DNA of 64,000 nt from JBCBSZ01 sp039185015 (GTDB taxonomy: Bacteria > Actinomycetota > Acidimicrobiia > Acidimicrobiales > Poriferisodalaceae): NCBI GenBank assembly GCA_039185015.1, contig JBCDAU010000012.1, positions 62,001 to 126,000 of the forward strand, written 5' to 3'. A model generated the notes under the pieces. The model had not been told where the DNA came from. It saw only the letters and a list, made by a program, of their open reading frames with translations, and searched no databases. Below are positions 42,175-53,204 of this stretch, piece after piece (the first letter of the stretch is position 1; the number at the start of each line of letters is the position of its first letter). The translations under genes were made by a program, and so were the position numbers.

Positions 42175-43050
42175 TCATGCGCTCGCCTCGGTCCGCTCCT
42201 CGAGCGCGCGCCACCACCGCTGCGCGTGCGGGACCAGGCGAGCGCGCTCCTCGGCGAACCGGCGAGCGGCGGAGCTGCCGACCCACCCGTCGGGCAGGAG
42301 CTCGTCGGGCAGGTCCGGATCGAGGAACGGGAACCGTCGCCAGTCGTGGACCAGTCGAATGAGGCGCTCGACGGCGCAGTCATCGGAACGAGGGGCGCCA
42401 CCAGACCGATCGACCTCGGCGAGGAACGACCGGTAGCTGGACGCCAGCGCCGGCAGATCCCAGGCCCGAGCGGCGAGGTCCGCGCCGGTGCCCATCGCAC
42501 CGACCTCGGCGCGAAACGACATCGCCTCGACCCCGAGACCGGCGAGCGCGGCGACCGCAGCGGCCTCGCGGTCGATCCACGGGCACACCCACAGCCCATT
42601 GCCGATCGAACCGAACCCAGCCCAGCTGAGCGCCTGCCCCATCCGGTAACGAGTGGACCGATCACGTTCGGGCACCGTGGCGACCACCACGACCCATCGA
42701 CCGTCCCAATCCGGCCGGCCCTGGCCGAAGCCATAGATCCGCTCGGCGCCCGCACCGAGCAGCGCTGCCGACCCGTCGGTCAGCCGCCACCGCGTGCGCC
42801 GGCCGTGCCGCTCCCGCTCCAACCACCCCTCGTCGGCGAGCCGCGAGAGGGCCTGGCGTGCTGCCTTGTCCCGCACCCCGAGGAGCTCGAGCGCTCCGAG
42901 CAGCGGACGGGTCCAGGCCGCACCGCCGGCGGGGAGGACGAGCTCGCCGAGCACCGTGACGAGCAGCCCGCGCGTCGAGTCGGCCTGCGCCGTGCCGTCG
43001 CGTCGAGCACCGAGGACGGGGGCCAACGACTCCGTTCGGGGCGACGCCAT
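42175..43050 (-). CDS. PaaX-like transcriptional regulator
   Basis: A 291-aa PaaX-type repressor. The N-terminal winged helix is in LLVTVLGELVLPAGGAAWTRPL and the GVRDKAARQALSRLADEGWLE recognition segment. The middle and C-terminal domains carry the RWVVVVATVPERDRSTRYR and GLWVCPW signatures. PaaX controls phenylacetate genes in response to phenylacetyl-CoA. Here it is divergent from boxC-boxB, so benzoyl-CoA or a related CoA ester is the likelier effector. The ATG at 43050 is taken; the long frame upstream runs antisense to boxC and is a shadow. Confidence 0.9.
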   Translation of the reverse strand: MASPRTESLAPVLGARRDGTAQADSTRGLLVTVLGELVLPAGGAAWTRPLLGALELLGVRDKAARQALSRLADEGWLERERHGRRTRWRLTDGSAALLGAGAERIYGFGQGRPDWDGRWVVVVATVPERDRSTRYRMGQALSWAGFGSIGNGLWVCPWIDREAAAVAALAGLGVEAMSFRAEVGAMGTGADLAARAWDLPALASSYRSFLAEVDRSGGAPRSDDCAVERLIRLVHDWRRFPFLDPDLPDELLPDGWVGSSAARRFAEERARLVPHAQRWWRALEERTEASA

Positions 43051-43074
43051 CACCGCATCATATTCCACAAGTGG

Positions 43075-43102
43075 TTGACGAGCCACCAACGATACGTAGT
43101 AT
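43075..43102 (+). promoter_or_regulatory. Sigma-70-type promoter of boxCB
   Basis: TTGACG (43075-43080), 16 nt, then TAGTAT (43097-43102). The -10 is part of an inverted repeat ATAC-GTA-GTAT (43092-43102), and CCAC-AA-GTGG sits at 43065-43074 just before the -35. Both could be contacts for the PaaX-like repressor. Unlike most units in the window, the start codon is 32 nt downstream with a CAGGGGGA ribosome site. Confidence 0.65.
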
Positions 43103-43134
43103 GTCTGCAGGCCGACGGACCACCAGGGGGACCC

Positions 43135-44802
<1,668 letters not shown>

Positions 44803-44803
44803 G

Positions 44804-46219
<1,416 letters not shown>

Positions 46220-46242
46220 GCGGCTGACCCGCCGACGCGGGT

Positions 46243-46273
46243 GAGGCCGCCCCCGGCGGACGGGGACGGCCTC
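46243..46273 (+). terminator. Hairpin terminator after boxB
   Basis: GAGGCCG (46243-46249) pairs with CGGCCTC (46267-46273), and the inner CCCC can pair with GGGG. GGGAAAA follows. It lies 23 nt after the boxB stop. Confidence 0.6.
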
Positions 46274-46285
46274 GGGAAAACGCGA

Positions 46286-46315
46286 ACGAGGCCGGCCCCG
46301 GAGGGTCGGCCTCGT
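46286..46315 (-). terminator. Hairpin terminator after the repeat-peptide gene
   Basis: ACGAGGCCG (46286-46294) pairs perfectly with CGGCCTCGT (46307-46315). Read on the minus strand it lies 35 nt after the peptide stop. It shares the GAGGCCG/CGGCCTC stem with the neighbouring hairpin, so the two could also stop transcripts from either side. Confidence 0.55.
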
Positions 46316-46349
46316 CGCCGGGCGGCTCGGGCGGAGCCATGCGGAATGA

Positions 46350-46475
46350 TCAGGCCCAGCTGACGCCCTTGGCCCAGCTCGCACCCTTCGCCCAGCTCGC
46401 ACCCTTGGCCCAGCTGGCACCCTTGGCCCAGCTCGCACCCTTTGCCCAGCTCGCACCCTTGGTCTGCATCGTCAT
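46350..46475 (-). CDS. KGASWA-repeat small peptide
   Basis: A 41-aa ORF: MTMQT followed by five exact KGASWA hexapeptides and a sixth reading KGVSWA. The DNA units differ (GCG/GCC, GCA/GCC/GCG, GGT/GGC), yet in this frame every change is silent apart from the last unit. In the antisense frame the same changes swap Leu and Phe. That pattern argues for selection on the peptide. GAAGGA lies just before the ATG; a second ATG two codons later and a GTG at 46541 (22 more residues) are alternatives. No signal peptide or membrane helix is seen. It is divergent from the LAL-MFS-P450 operon. Function unknown. Confidence 0.75.
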   Translation of the reverse strand: MTMQTKGASWAKGASWAKGASWAKGASWAKGASWAKGVSWA

Positions 46476-46576
46476 CGATCCTTCGTCTCGGTGGGCGCTC
46501 CGCTGTGGTGTCTCGCAGCGCCTCGTGTGGTGTGACATCACGATGCGACAGATCCCGGCCGAGCGGATCGGTCAGA

Positions 46577-46620
46577 TGACGTATCCGCGACGTACGTCAT
46601 GACGTAGTTCTGCGTACGTC
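46577..46620. promoter_or_regulatory. Four alternating TGACGTA half-sites
   Basis: TGACGTA (46577), TACGTCA (46593), TGACGTA (46600) and TACGTC (46615) alternate in direction and form two inverted repeats, ATGACGTA-N9-TACGTCAT and TGACGTA-N8-TACGTCG. A 10-bp palindrome GACGTACGTC lies at 46589-46598. The array is in the 271-nt gap (46476-46746) between the peptide gene and the LAL regulator. The rest of the gap holds a short GTGA-CA-TCAC repeat at 46532-46541 and nothing else I recognise. Confidence 0.65.
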
Positions 46621-46734
46621 GGTCCGAGGCGAGGACACTTTCGACCCCTTTCCGTACGTTTTCGTGCCACACCTGTTGCCAGGCTGTTGTGCGTCTACCG
46701 CTCAAGTACGGTCAGGGGCACCGGACACCCGAAC

Positions 46735-46740
46735 AAGACT
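46735..46740 (+). promoter_or_regulatory. Leaderless-type -10 element AAGACT
   Basis: AAGACT ends exactly 6 nt before the ATG of the LAL regulator, the same gap as at the three CAGACT sites. Confidence 0.35.
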
Positions 46741-46746
46741 GTCTCG

Positions 46747-49716
46747 ATGCCAGCTGCAGCCCCCGGGGTCGGTGACGAGCTGGTCGGCCGAGAGGCCGAA
46801 CTGGCCCGCCTCCGCGACCTCGCCGATCTCTCGGTCGAGCACGGGGCCCAGCTCGCCCTCGTGACCGGTGAGGCGGGCATCGGCAAGACCACGATGACCT
46901 CGGCGTTCGTCCGCAGCCTCGCCGAGTCCGGCTGGGGCGCCCACGTCGGGCACAGCATCGAGTACGCCGACCGGACCCTCCCCCTCGGACCGATCATCGC
47001 GATCGTGAGCTCGGTCCTGCGAGGCGACGCGGACGACACGGACGCCCTCGTCGGTCCCCACCGGGCCGACCTCGCCGCCCTCTTACCCGAGCTCGACTGG
47101 GGCGACCAGGGCGTCGATGCGGGCAGCGACGTCGGGCGACTCTTCGACGCCATCACCCACCTGCTCATCGCCGCGGCCCGCCGCCGGCCGCTGGTCCTGG
47201 TCGTCGAGGACATCCACTGGGCCGATGCGGCGACCCGTGACGTGCTCTCCTCGCTCGTCCACACCCTGCGGGACGCGCGCGTGCTGATCCTGGTCACGGA
47301 GCGGGCCGGCGCGACCAGCCGCGACCACCCGCTCCGGGGCTGGATCGCCGAGATGCGCCGCCTCGTCAACGCCCACGCGCTCGAGCTGAGCGGCCTGACC
47401 CGGGGCGAGCTCGAGGAACAGGCCACCCGTCTGCTCGACGAGCACCCCGACCCCGCCCTCATCGACGACCTGGTCGAGCGGACCGGCGGCAACCCCTACT
47501 TCTCCCGTGAGCTGGTGCTCACCCGACAGAGCGGCGGCATGGCGCTGCCCGTCTCGCTCGTCGAGTTCCTGACCGCACGGGTGAACCGGCTGGAGGCCGA
47601 CGAACGGGAACTGCTCCGAGCCCTCGCCGTGGTCGGCGGCGTCGCCGACCACCGCCTCCTCGCGGCGATGCTGCCCGACCTCGACGTCAGCCGGCTGCTC
47701 CGCAGCCTCTTCGACGCCTCCATCCTCGAGGTCTCCGGGAACGAGCTGGCCTTCGGCCACGCCCTGCTCCGTGAGGCCATCCTCCGAGAGGTCCTGCCCT
47801 TCGAGGCCGAAGACCTCCATCGCAGCGCCGCCGAGGCGATCGAGGCCGACCCACGTCGGGGTGAGTCGTTGAGCGACCTCACCAGCCTGGCGGTGCACTG
47901 GTCGAACGCCGGCGACCACGATCGCAGCCTCGCCGCAGCCGTCCGAGCCGCAGAGGCCGCGGCCGCCGTCGCCGCGAGCGAGGCCGCCGCCGAGCTGTCG
48001 TTGCAGGCCCTCCACGAGTGGCCGGCGGCCGGCGACCCCGAGGCATTGACCGGCACGACCAGGCTGGAGCTGCTCACCGACACCGCCGACCGGCTCGCGG
48101 CGTGCCTCCGAAGCACCGAGGCCCTCGCGATGGTCGACGAGGCGCTGGCCGGGTGGGCCCGCCAGCTCCGTCCGGCCGAGCGAGCCCTGCTGCTCGCGTG
48201 GAAGGCCCCCGTCCACTGGCACATGGGCAACCCCGACGAGACGGCTCGCCTGCTCGTCGAGGCCGAGCAGCTGGTCGACGACGACGTGTCGGCCGCCGCT
48301 GCTCAGGTCCACCACCGCATCTCCAAGCAGGCGCTCGCCGACGGACTCGTGACGCCCGCGCTGGCCGCAGCCGAGCGGGCCATCAGCATCGCCGAGAGCG
48401 AGGGCCCCGAGGTCGCGCTCGTCGAGGCCATGACGGCCAAGGCGTTGGCGGTCGGTGTCACCTCCGACCTGGACGCCGGGGTCGAGCTCGCCCGCGACGC
48501 CCGGGCCACGGCGCTGCGCCAGCACCTCGTCCCCCAGGTCGCCAACGCGTTCCGGACCGAGATGCTCATCATCGTGTTCCAGGCGGGCAGGACGGAGGAC
48601 TCGCTCGAGGTCTCCCGGCAAGCCCTGGCCTACGCCGAGCTGCACTGCGGTCCGAGGTGGCGAGCCGAGCTGCAACTCGACCTCTGCTTCGGCTACCTCG
48701 ACGCCGGCCGGTACGCTGAGGCCGAAACCCTCCTCGATCAGCTGCTCGAGACCGAGCTCGAGGACCTCGCCAGCCTGACCGTGCTGCAGTCCTCGGCCGT
48801 ACACGCGCTGGGCATCGGCGACCTCGACCGGGCGGCCACCCACCTCGACCGAGCCGACGAGATCGCCGACCGATACCAGTCCTCGCAGGAGACCGGGTTT
48901 CAGGCGCGACTCCGCTCCGAGCTGGCCCGACGACGGGCTCGGCCCGACGAGGCGCTCCACCACGTCGACATCGCACTGGAGCTGCACTTGTCCGGCGACA
49001 ACCTCACCTACACCCGCGAAGCGATCGTCGAGAAGCTCCGCGTCCTGCGGCTGCGGCGCGACAGCGGGCTCGACGATCCACCCGAGGTGGTGGACGACAT
49101 CGCCGCACAGGTGGAGGGGTTCGACGACGACGGCGTGGCCAACCGCGCCATGCGAGCCCAGATGGACCTCGAGCTCGCAGCGCTCCGCGGAGACGTCGAC
49201 GTCGAGCAGGGTGAGGCTGCGGCGGAGGCGCTCGAGGCCGTGGGCTACCTCCACGAGGCGGCGCAGGCGCTGCTGCTCGTCGCCGAGCGCCTGGCGTCGA
49301 CCAACGACGATGCCGAACCCGTGGTGCGCCGCCTCGCCGACCTCACCGCCCAGCACGGCATGACGGTCCTCGCCGAGCGGACGCGCTCGCTGGCCGCCGT
49401 CTCCCGCATCGACCTGACCGACGGTGAGGTCGATCAGACCCCGGCGACCGACGGCGCTCCAGCTCCGCTCCCGCTGCAGTTGACGCCCCGCGAGGTGGAG
49501 GTGATGGCGCTGGTCGCCGAAGGCCTCACCAACAAGGCGATCGGCGAACGCCTCTTCCTCAGCCACCGCACGGTGAGCACCCACATCTCCAACCTCCTCG
49601 CCAAGCTGGGCGTCGCCAACCGGGGCGAGGCCGCGGCCGCCTTCCACCGGCTCGGGCTCGCCGAGGTCATCGACCTCCGCGACTCCGAGCAGGCGTCCGA
49701 GTCGAGGGCGGGCTGA
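46747..49716 (+). CDS. Large ATP-binding LuxR-family regulator (LAL)
   Basis: A 989-aa LAL regulator. An N-terminal AAA/STAND ATPase has Walker A GEAGIGKTT (41-49) and Walker B LVLVVEDIHWAD (D155). A long Ala/Leu/Asp-rich helical region with TPR-like repeats spans about 370-880, and a C-terminal LuxR helix-turn-helix lies at about 920-985 (LTPREVEVMALVAEGLTNKAIG, SHRTVSTHISNLLAKLG). LALs switch on secondary-metabolite or sugar genes in response to an unknown ligand. The ATG at 46747 is preferred; a TTG at 46687 is in frame. The MFS gene starts 17 nt after the stop. Confidence 0.92.
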   Translation: MPAAAPGVGDELVGREAELARLRDLADLSVEHGAQLALVTGEAGIGKTTMTSAFVRSLAESGWGAHVGHSIEYADRTLPLGPIIAIVSSVLRGDADDTDALVGPHRADLAALLPELDWGDQGVDAGSDVGRLFDAITHLLIAAARRRPLVLVVEDIHWADAATRDVLSSLVHTLRDARVLILVTERAGATSRDHPLRGWIAEMRRLVNAHALELSGLTRGELEEQATRLLDEHPDPALIDDLVERTGGNPYFSRELVLTRQSGGMALPVSLVEFLTARVNRLEADERELLRALAVVGGVADHRLLAAMLPDLDVSRLLRSLFDASILEVSGNELAFGHALLREAILREVLPFEAEDLHRSAAEAIEADPRRGESLSDLTSLAVHWSNAGDHDRSLAAAVRAAEAAAAVAASEAAAELSLQALHEWPAAGDPEALTGTTRLELLTDTADRLAACLRSTEALAMVDEALAGWARQLRPAERALLLAWKAPVHWHMGNPDETARLLVEAEQLVDDDVSAAAAQVHHRISKQALADGLVTPALAAAERAISIAESEGPEVALVEAMTAKALAVGVTSDLDAGVELARDARATALRQHLVPQVANAFRTEMLIIVFQAGRTEDSLEVSRQALAYAELHCGPRWRAELQLDLCFGYLDAGRYAEAETLLDQLLETELEDLASLTVLQSSAVHALGIGDLDRAATHLDRADEIADRYQSSQETGFQARLRSELARRRARPDEALHHVDIALELHLSGDNLTYTREAIVEKLRVLRLRRDSGLDDPPEVVDDIAAQVEGFDDDGVANRAMRAQMDLELAALRGDVDVEQGEAAAEALEAVGYLHEAAQALLLVAERLASTNDDAEPVVRRLADLTAQHGMTVLAERTRSLAAVSRIDLTDGEVDQTPATDGAPAPLPLQLTPREVEVMALVAEGLTNKAIGERLFLSHRTVSTHISNLLAKLGVANRGEAAAAFHRLGLAEVIDLRDSEQASESRAG

Positions 49717-49733
49717 GCCACGACCGCACCTCG

Positions 49734-50996
49734 GTGAGCTCGAACCATCCGCTGCGCTCGCTCAAGGAGCGCAACGCCCGAGTGTTCTTCGCCGGGCTCG
49801 GGCTGTCGGCGATCGGCACCTGGGCCCACAACACCGCCGTCGTGCTGCTCGTGCGGGAGCTCGGCGGCGGAGGTCTCGAGCTGGGCATCGCCGCCGCCTG
49901 CCAGTTCGGGCCGATGCTCCTCTTCGGGCTCCACGCCGGCGCGTTCGCCGACCGCTCCGACCGGTTCCGCCTCACGATCCGGCTCCAGATGGCCCTGGCG
50001 GTCGTCGCGTTCGGGCTCGGGATCATCGTGCTCACGGACAACGCGACGCTCTCGATCGTCTACGGGGCGACCGTGGTCTTCGGTGGTCTCACCGCCCTCG
50101 AGAACCCGACGAGGCGGACCTTCGCCACCGAGCTGGTCCCACCGGAGAACCTCGGCAACATCCTCGCGCTCAACACCTCGGTCATGACCGGCGCCCGCAT
50201 CTTCGGCCCAGCGCTCGCCGCGCTGCTGGCGGAGGTCACCAGCACGGCCTGGGTGTTCCTCGGCAACGGCATCAGCTACGCCGCGGTGCTGGTCGCGCTC
50301 CTCCGGATGGACCAGACCCGCCTGCACCGGCTCGAGCGGGCGAGGCCGAGCGGGTCGCCCGTGCGCGACGTGCTCCGCGAGCTGTGGGGCATCCCGACGC
50401 TGCGGATCACGCTCATCGCCTTCGCCGTCATCTCGACCTTCGCCTACAACCACTCGGTCTCGTTGCCCCTGCTCGTCTCCGATCGGCTGCAGGAGGACGA
50501 CGCCGTCTTCGGGTGGTTGCTGTCGGCCATGAGCGTCGGCAACGTGATCGGCGCGCTGACCGTCGCCCGCTTCGACCGCACACCGAACGCCTGGGTCTTC
50601 GGCGCCGCCGGCGCGCTCGCGCTCAGCCTCGGCGCGCTGTCGTTCTCGACGTCGCTCGCGATCGCCATCCCGCTCGTGATCGCCTTCGGCATCTCGGCGA
50701 CCGCGTTCGTCAACTCCTCGAACAACGTCGTGCAGGAGCGGATCGACCCGACCTTCCGGAGCCGGGCGTTGGCCCTCACGAGCGTGCTCTTCATCGGCAG
50801 CACGCCGATCGGCGGGCCGATCACGGGGATCATCGGCGACACCGCCGGGGCGGTCTGGGCGAACCTCTACGGCGCGATCATCAGCGCCGTCGCGGCGACG
50901 GTGGGCTGGTTCGTGCTGCGGCGGGTGCTGGCCACTGATGGGGTTGGACGAGGTGCGGTCGGGCACGATGGAGGATCCCAGCGTCCCGTGAGGTGA
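49734..50996 (+). CDS. MFS transporter (EntS/MFS_3-like exporter)
   Basis: A 420-aa, twelve-helix major facilitator. The start RSLKERNARVFFAGLGLSAIG and the ADRSDRFRL loop between helices 2 and 3 are typical of the enterobactin-exporter-like branch, which usually exports small molecules or drugs. GTG start 17 nt after the LAL stop; its own stop is 3 nt before the P450 start. The cargo could be the product of the P450 or of the divergent peptide gene, which is inference. Confidence 0.9.
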   Translation: MSSNHPLRSLKERNARVFFAGLGLSAIGTWAHNTAVVLLVRELGGGGLELGIAAACQFGPMLLFGLHAGAFADRSDRFRLTIRLQMALAVVAFGLGIIVLTDNATLSIVYGATVVFGGLTALENPTRRTFATELVPPENLGNILALNTSVMTGARIFGPALAALLAEVTSTAWVFLGNGISYAAVLVALLRMDQTRLHRLERARPSGSPVRDVLRELWGIPTLRITLIAFAVISTFAYNHSVSLPLLVSDRLQEDDAVFGWLLSAMSVGNVIGALTVARFDRTPNAWVFGAAGALALSLGALSFSTSLAIAIPLVIAFGISATAFVNSSNNVVQERIDPTFRSRALALTSVLFIGSTPIGGPITGIIGDTAGAVWANLYGAIISAVAATVGWFVLRRVLATDGVGRGAVGHDGGSQRPVR

Positions 50997-50999
50997 CCC

Positions 51000-52259
51000 G
51001 TGCCCGCATCAGCATCCCGACTGGTCGACACCGCCTTCTGGCAGCTTCCCCTGCACGAGCGGATGCTCGAGATCGAGGAGATGCGGGAGCAGGCTCCGAT
51101 CCACACGGTGGGCTACGTCAACGAGCTGATCGACGCCCACGAGGAGTTCCACGCGGTCCTCACCTTCGACGAGGCCGTGCACATCTCCAAGAACCCGAAG
51201 GACTTCTGCTCGGGCAAGGGAGCGACATCCATCGTCGATCTCCCTGCCGAGATGCTCGAGTACTTCGGCGGGTTCATCAACATGGACGACCCGCGCCACG
51301 CACGGCAGCGCACGATCGTCGCTCGGACCTTCACCCCGAAGTCGCTGCAGGGCGTGCTCGACTCGGTCGAGACGATCTGCGCCGAGGTCATCGACGGCTT
51401 CTGCGAGCAGGGCGAGGTCGACCTGGTCGAGGCGCTCTCCCAGCCGTTCCCGCTCCTGGTCATCTGCGACATGATGGGCATCCCCCGCAGCGACTTCGAC
51501 CGGGTGCTGCGGGCGACCAACGTCATCCTCGGCGCCGGCGACCCTGAGTTCCTCGAGGGTCGGGACCCGATGCAGGCAGCGATCGAGTCCGGCATCGAGC
51601 TCGTCACGTTGATGAACGAGCTGGCGGCGCACAAGCGGGCCAATCCTGCCGATGACCTCACCTCGAAGCTCGTCAACCAGGAGTTCGACGAGGACGTCCT
51701 GACGCCGGAGGAGCTCGGCTCGTTCTTCATCCTCCTGGCGGTCGCCGGCAACGACACCACCCGCAACGCCACGACCTACGCCGTCGATCTGCTCTCGCGG
51801 CACCCCGATCAGCGGGCGATCCTGATGGACGATCTCGAAGGCGTCGGGCCGACGGCGGTCGAGGAGATCGTTCGGGCATCGTCGCCGGTCAACTTCATGC
51901 GGCGGACCGTGACCCACGACCTCAGCATCGGCGGCCGGGACTTCACCGAGGGCGACCGCATGATCCTCTTCTACGGTGCCGCCAACCGCGACCCGAAGAC
52001 GTTCACGGATCCGCATCGGTTCGACGTGCAGCGCGACCCCAACCCCCACGTCGGGTTCGGCGGCCCCGGCCCGCACTTCTGCCTCGGGGCCCACCTCGCC
52101 CGCCGCGAGGTCAACGTGATGCTCCGACAGCTCTACTCGCGGCTGCCCGACATCGAGACCGCCGGCGAGCCGGTCCCGCTCGAGGCCGCCGGCGTGCCGC
52201 TCGTGACCGGCATCAAGCGGCTGCCGGTCACCTTCACGCCGAGCGCGCCGGTCGGCTGA
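51000..52259 (+). CDS. Cytochrome P450
   Basis: A 419-aa bacterial-type P450. The oxygen-activation motif AGNDTT is at 249-254, ExxR lies in VEEIVRASS, and the heme loop FGGPGPHFCLG supplies Cys361. The sequence looks like actinobacterial P450s that oxidise terpenes, steroids or fatty acids, but some related P450s crosslink aromatic residues in peptides. No ferredoxin is adjacent. It is the last gene of the LAL-MFS-P450 operon and is tightly coupled to the transporter. The substrate is unknown. Confidence 0.95.
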   Translation: MPASASRLVDTAFWQLPLHERMLEIEEMREQAPIHTVGYVNELIDAHEEFHAVLTFDEAVHISKNPKDFCSGKGATSIVDLPAEMLEYFGGFINMDDPRHARQRTIVARTFTPKSLQGVLDSVETICAEVIDGFCEQGEVDLVEALSQPFPLLVICDMMGIPRSDFDRVLRATNVILGAGDPEFLEGRDPMQAAIESGIELVTLMNELAAHKRANPADDLTSKLVNQEFDEDVLTPEELGSFFILLAVAGNDTTRNATTYAVDLLSRHPDQRAILMDDLEGVGPTAVEEIVRASSPVNFMRRTVTHDLSIGGRDFTEGDRMILFYGAANRDPKTFTDPHRFDVQRDPNPHVGFGGPGPHFCLGAHLARREVNVMLRQLYSRLPDIETAGEPVPLEAAGVPLVTGIKRLPVTFTPSAPVG

Positions 52260-52271
52260 CGCGACGGCCGA

Positions 52272-53204
52272 TCAGCCCCGGAGCGCCGCCAGCTGCTCGG
52301 TGTGCGCCGGGAGGTGGCGGGTGGCCTGGATCTCGATGGCGATCGTGCCCCACGGCATCGGCTGTTCGAGCACGACCTCGCCATCGCTGACGAAGCGGCA
52401 GGGCACGGCCGTCGCTCGCTGATCGGGATCGAGGCGACGAGCGGCGCCGATCGCCTGGGCCGCTGCAGCTCGGGCGAAGGCCAGCAACCCGGCCCGGTCG
52501 CCCGCTGCGTCGATCACGGAGCGGAGGACCTCCGGGCGCTGGCACACCTCGTTGTCGAACGTCGGCGACCGCTGGTGGATGAGCGCGTGGGCGACAGCGG
52601 TCAGGCTGAGATCGTTCAGCGCGACGTGGGCCAGCACCTCGTCGGCGCCCCACTGGCCCGGATCGGCCGCACCGAACCCGTCGCGGTCGGCCTCGGCGAG
52701 GAACGCTTCATAGGCGGAGCGCAGCGGCTCGAGGTCGGCGCCGTCCGCCGGCTCCTCGACCCCGTCGGCGAAGTGGTCGAGCACGTGCCCCCAGGCCGAC
52801 GGGCCGACGTAGCTGCGGCGATGACCGAACCCGTCCTCGCCGAAGGACTCCCATCCGTCGTGGCGTATCTGGACCCGGGTCCCTGCGTCGACCTGCTCGA
52901 AGGTGACCTCGACCCGACTGGACGAGGCCTCGTCGCGCCCCGGGTGCCAGGCGAGCACGAAGCCCGTTGGCGGATCCCAACCGAGCACCTCGGCCCAGAT
53001 GGCTTGCCGCCCATCCGTGGCCGTCTCGACGACCTGACCGTCGACGAAGCGCACGCCGCCGGAGTCGGCCTGGAAGATCCCGTGGGAGGGCAGGGGCCAC
53101 CAGGCGCCGATCTCGTCGACGAAGGCCCGGAAGGTCCGCTCGGGATCGCGTGCCACCGTGGCGGTGCGGATGACCGGCGGGGCCGGCTGGATCGTCGGGC
53201 TCAT
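52272..53204 (-). CDS. SRPBCC (AHSA1-like) and DinB-fold fusion protein
   Basis: A 310-aa two-domain protein. Residues 1-150 form an SRPBCC ligand-binding domain (IRTATVARDPERTFRAFVDEIGAWW, VEVTFEQVDAGTRVQIRHDGW). Residues about 155-310 form a DinB-like helix bundle with His residues in ADEVLAHVALND and ATRHLPAHTEQL. AHSA1-type proteins next to ArsR genes are common, but fusion to a DinB bundle is less so. Its ATG overlaps the ArsR stop (ATGA), so the two are co-translated. Function unknown; a thiol-transfer or ligand-binding role is possible. Confidence 0.82.
   Translation of the reverse strand: MSPTIQPAPPVIRTATVARDPERTFRAFVDEIGAWWPLPSHGIFQADSGGVRFVDGQVVETATDGRQAIWAEVLGWDPPTGFVLAWHPGRDEASSSRVEVTFEQVDAGTRVQIRHDGWESFGEDGFGHRRSYVGPSAWGHVLDHFADGVEEPADGADLEPLRSAYEAFLAEADRDGFGAADPGQWGADEVLAHVALNDLSLTAVAHALIHQRSPTFDNEVCQRPEVLRSVIDAAGDRAGLLAFARAAAAQAIGAARRLDPDQRATAVPCRFVSDGEVVLEQPMPWGTIAIEIQATRHLPAHTEQLAALRG

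Noticed and set aside
41545..43134. N-terminal extension of BoxC over 530 residues
   Set aside because: The frame is open by chance across the desaturase and PaaX genes on the other strand; BoxC homology and the ribosome site start at 43135.
46532..46541. CRP-type site GTGA-CA-TCAC
   Set aside because: The spacer is 2 nt instead of the 6 nt of CRP/FNR-type sites.
46339..46602. Plus-strand ORF over the SWA repeats, reading LAQLAP/FAQLAP repeats
   Set aside because: Differences between repeat units change Leu to Phe in this frame but are silent in the minus-strand frame, and it has no ribosome site; the minus strand is the coding one.
47083..49647. Minus-strand open frame antisense to the LAL regulator
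   Set aside because: Shadow frame; the LAL gene has intact Walker and HTH motifs.
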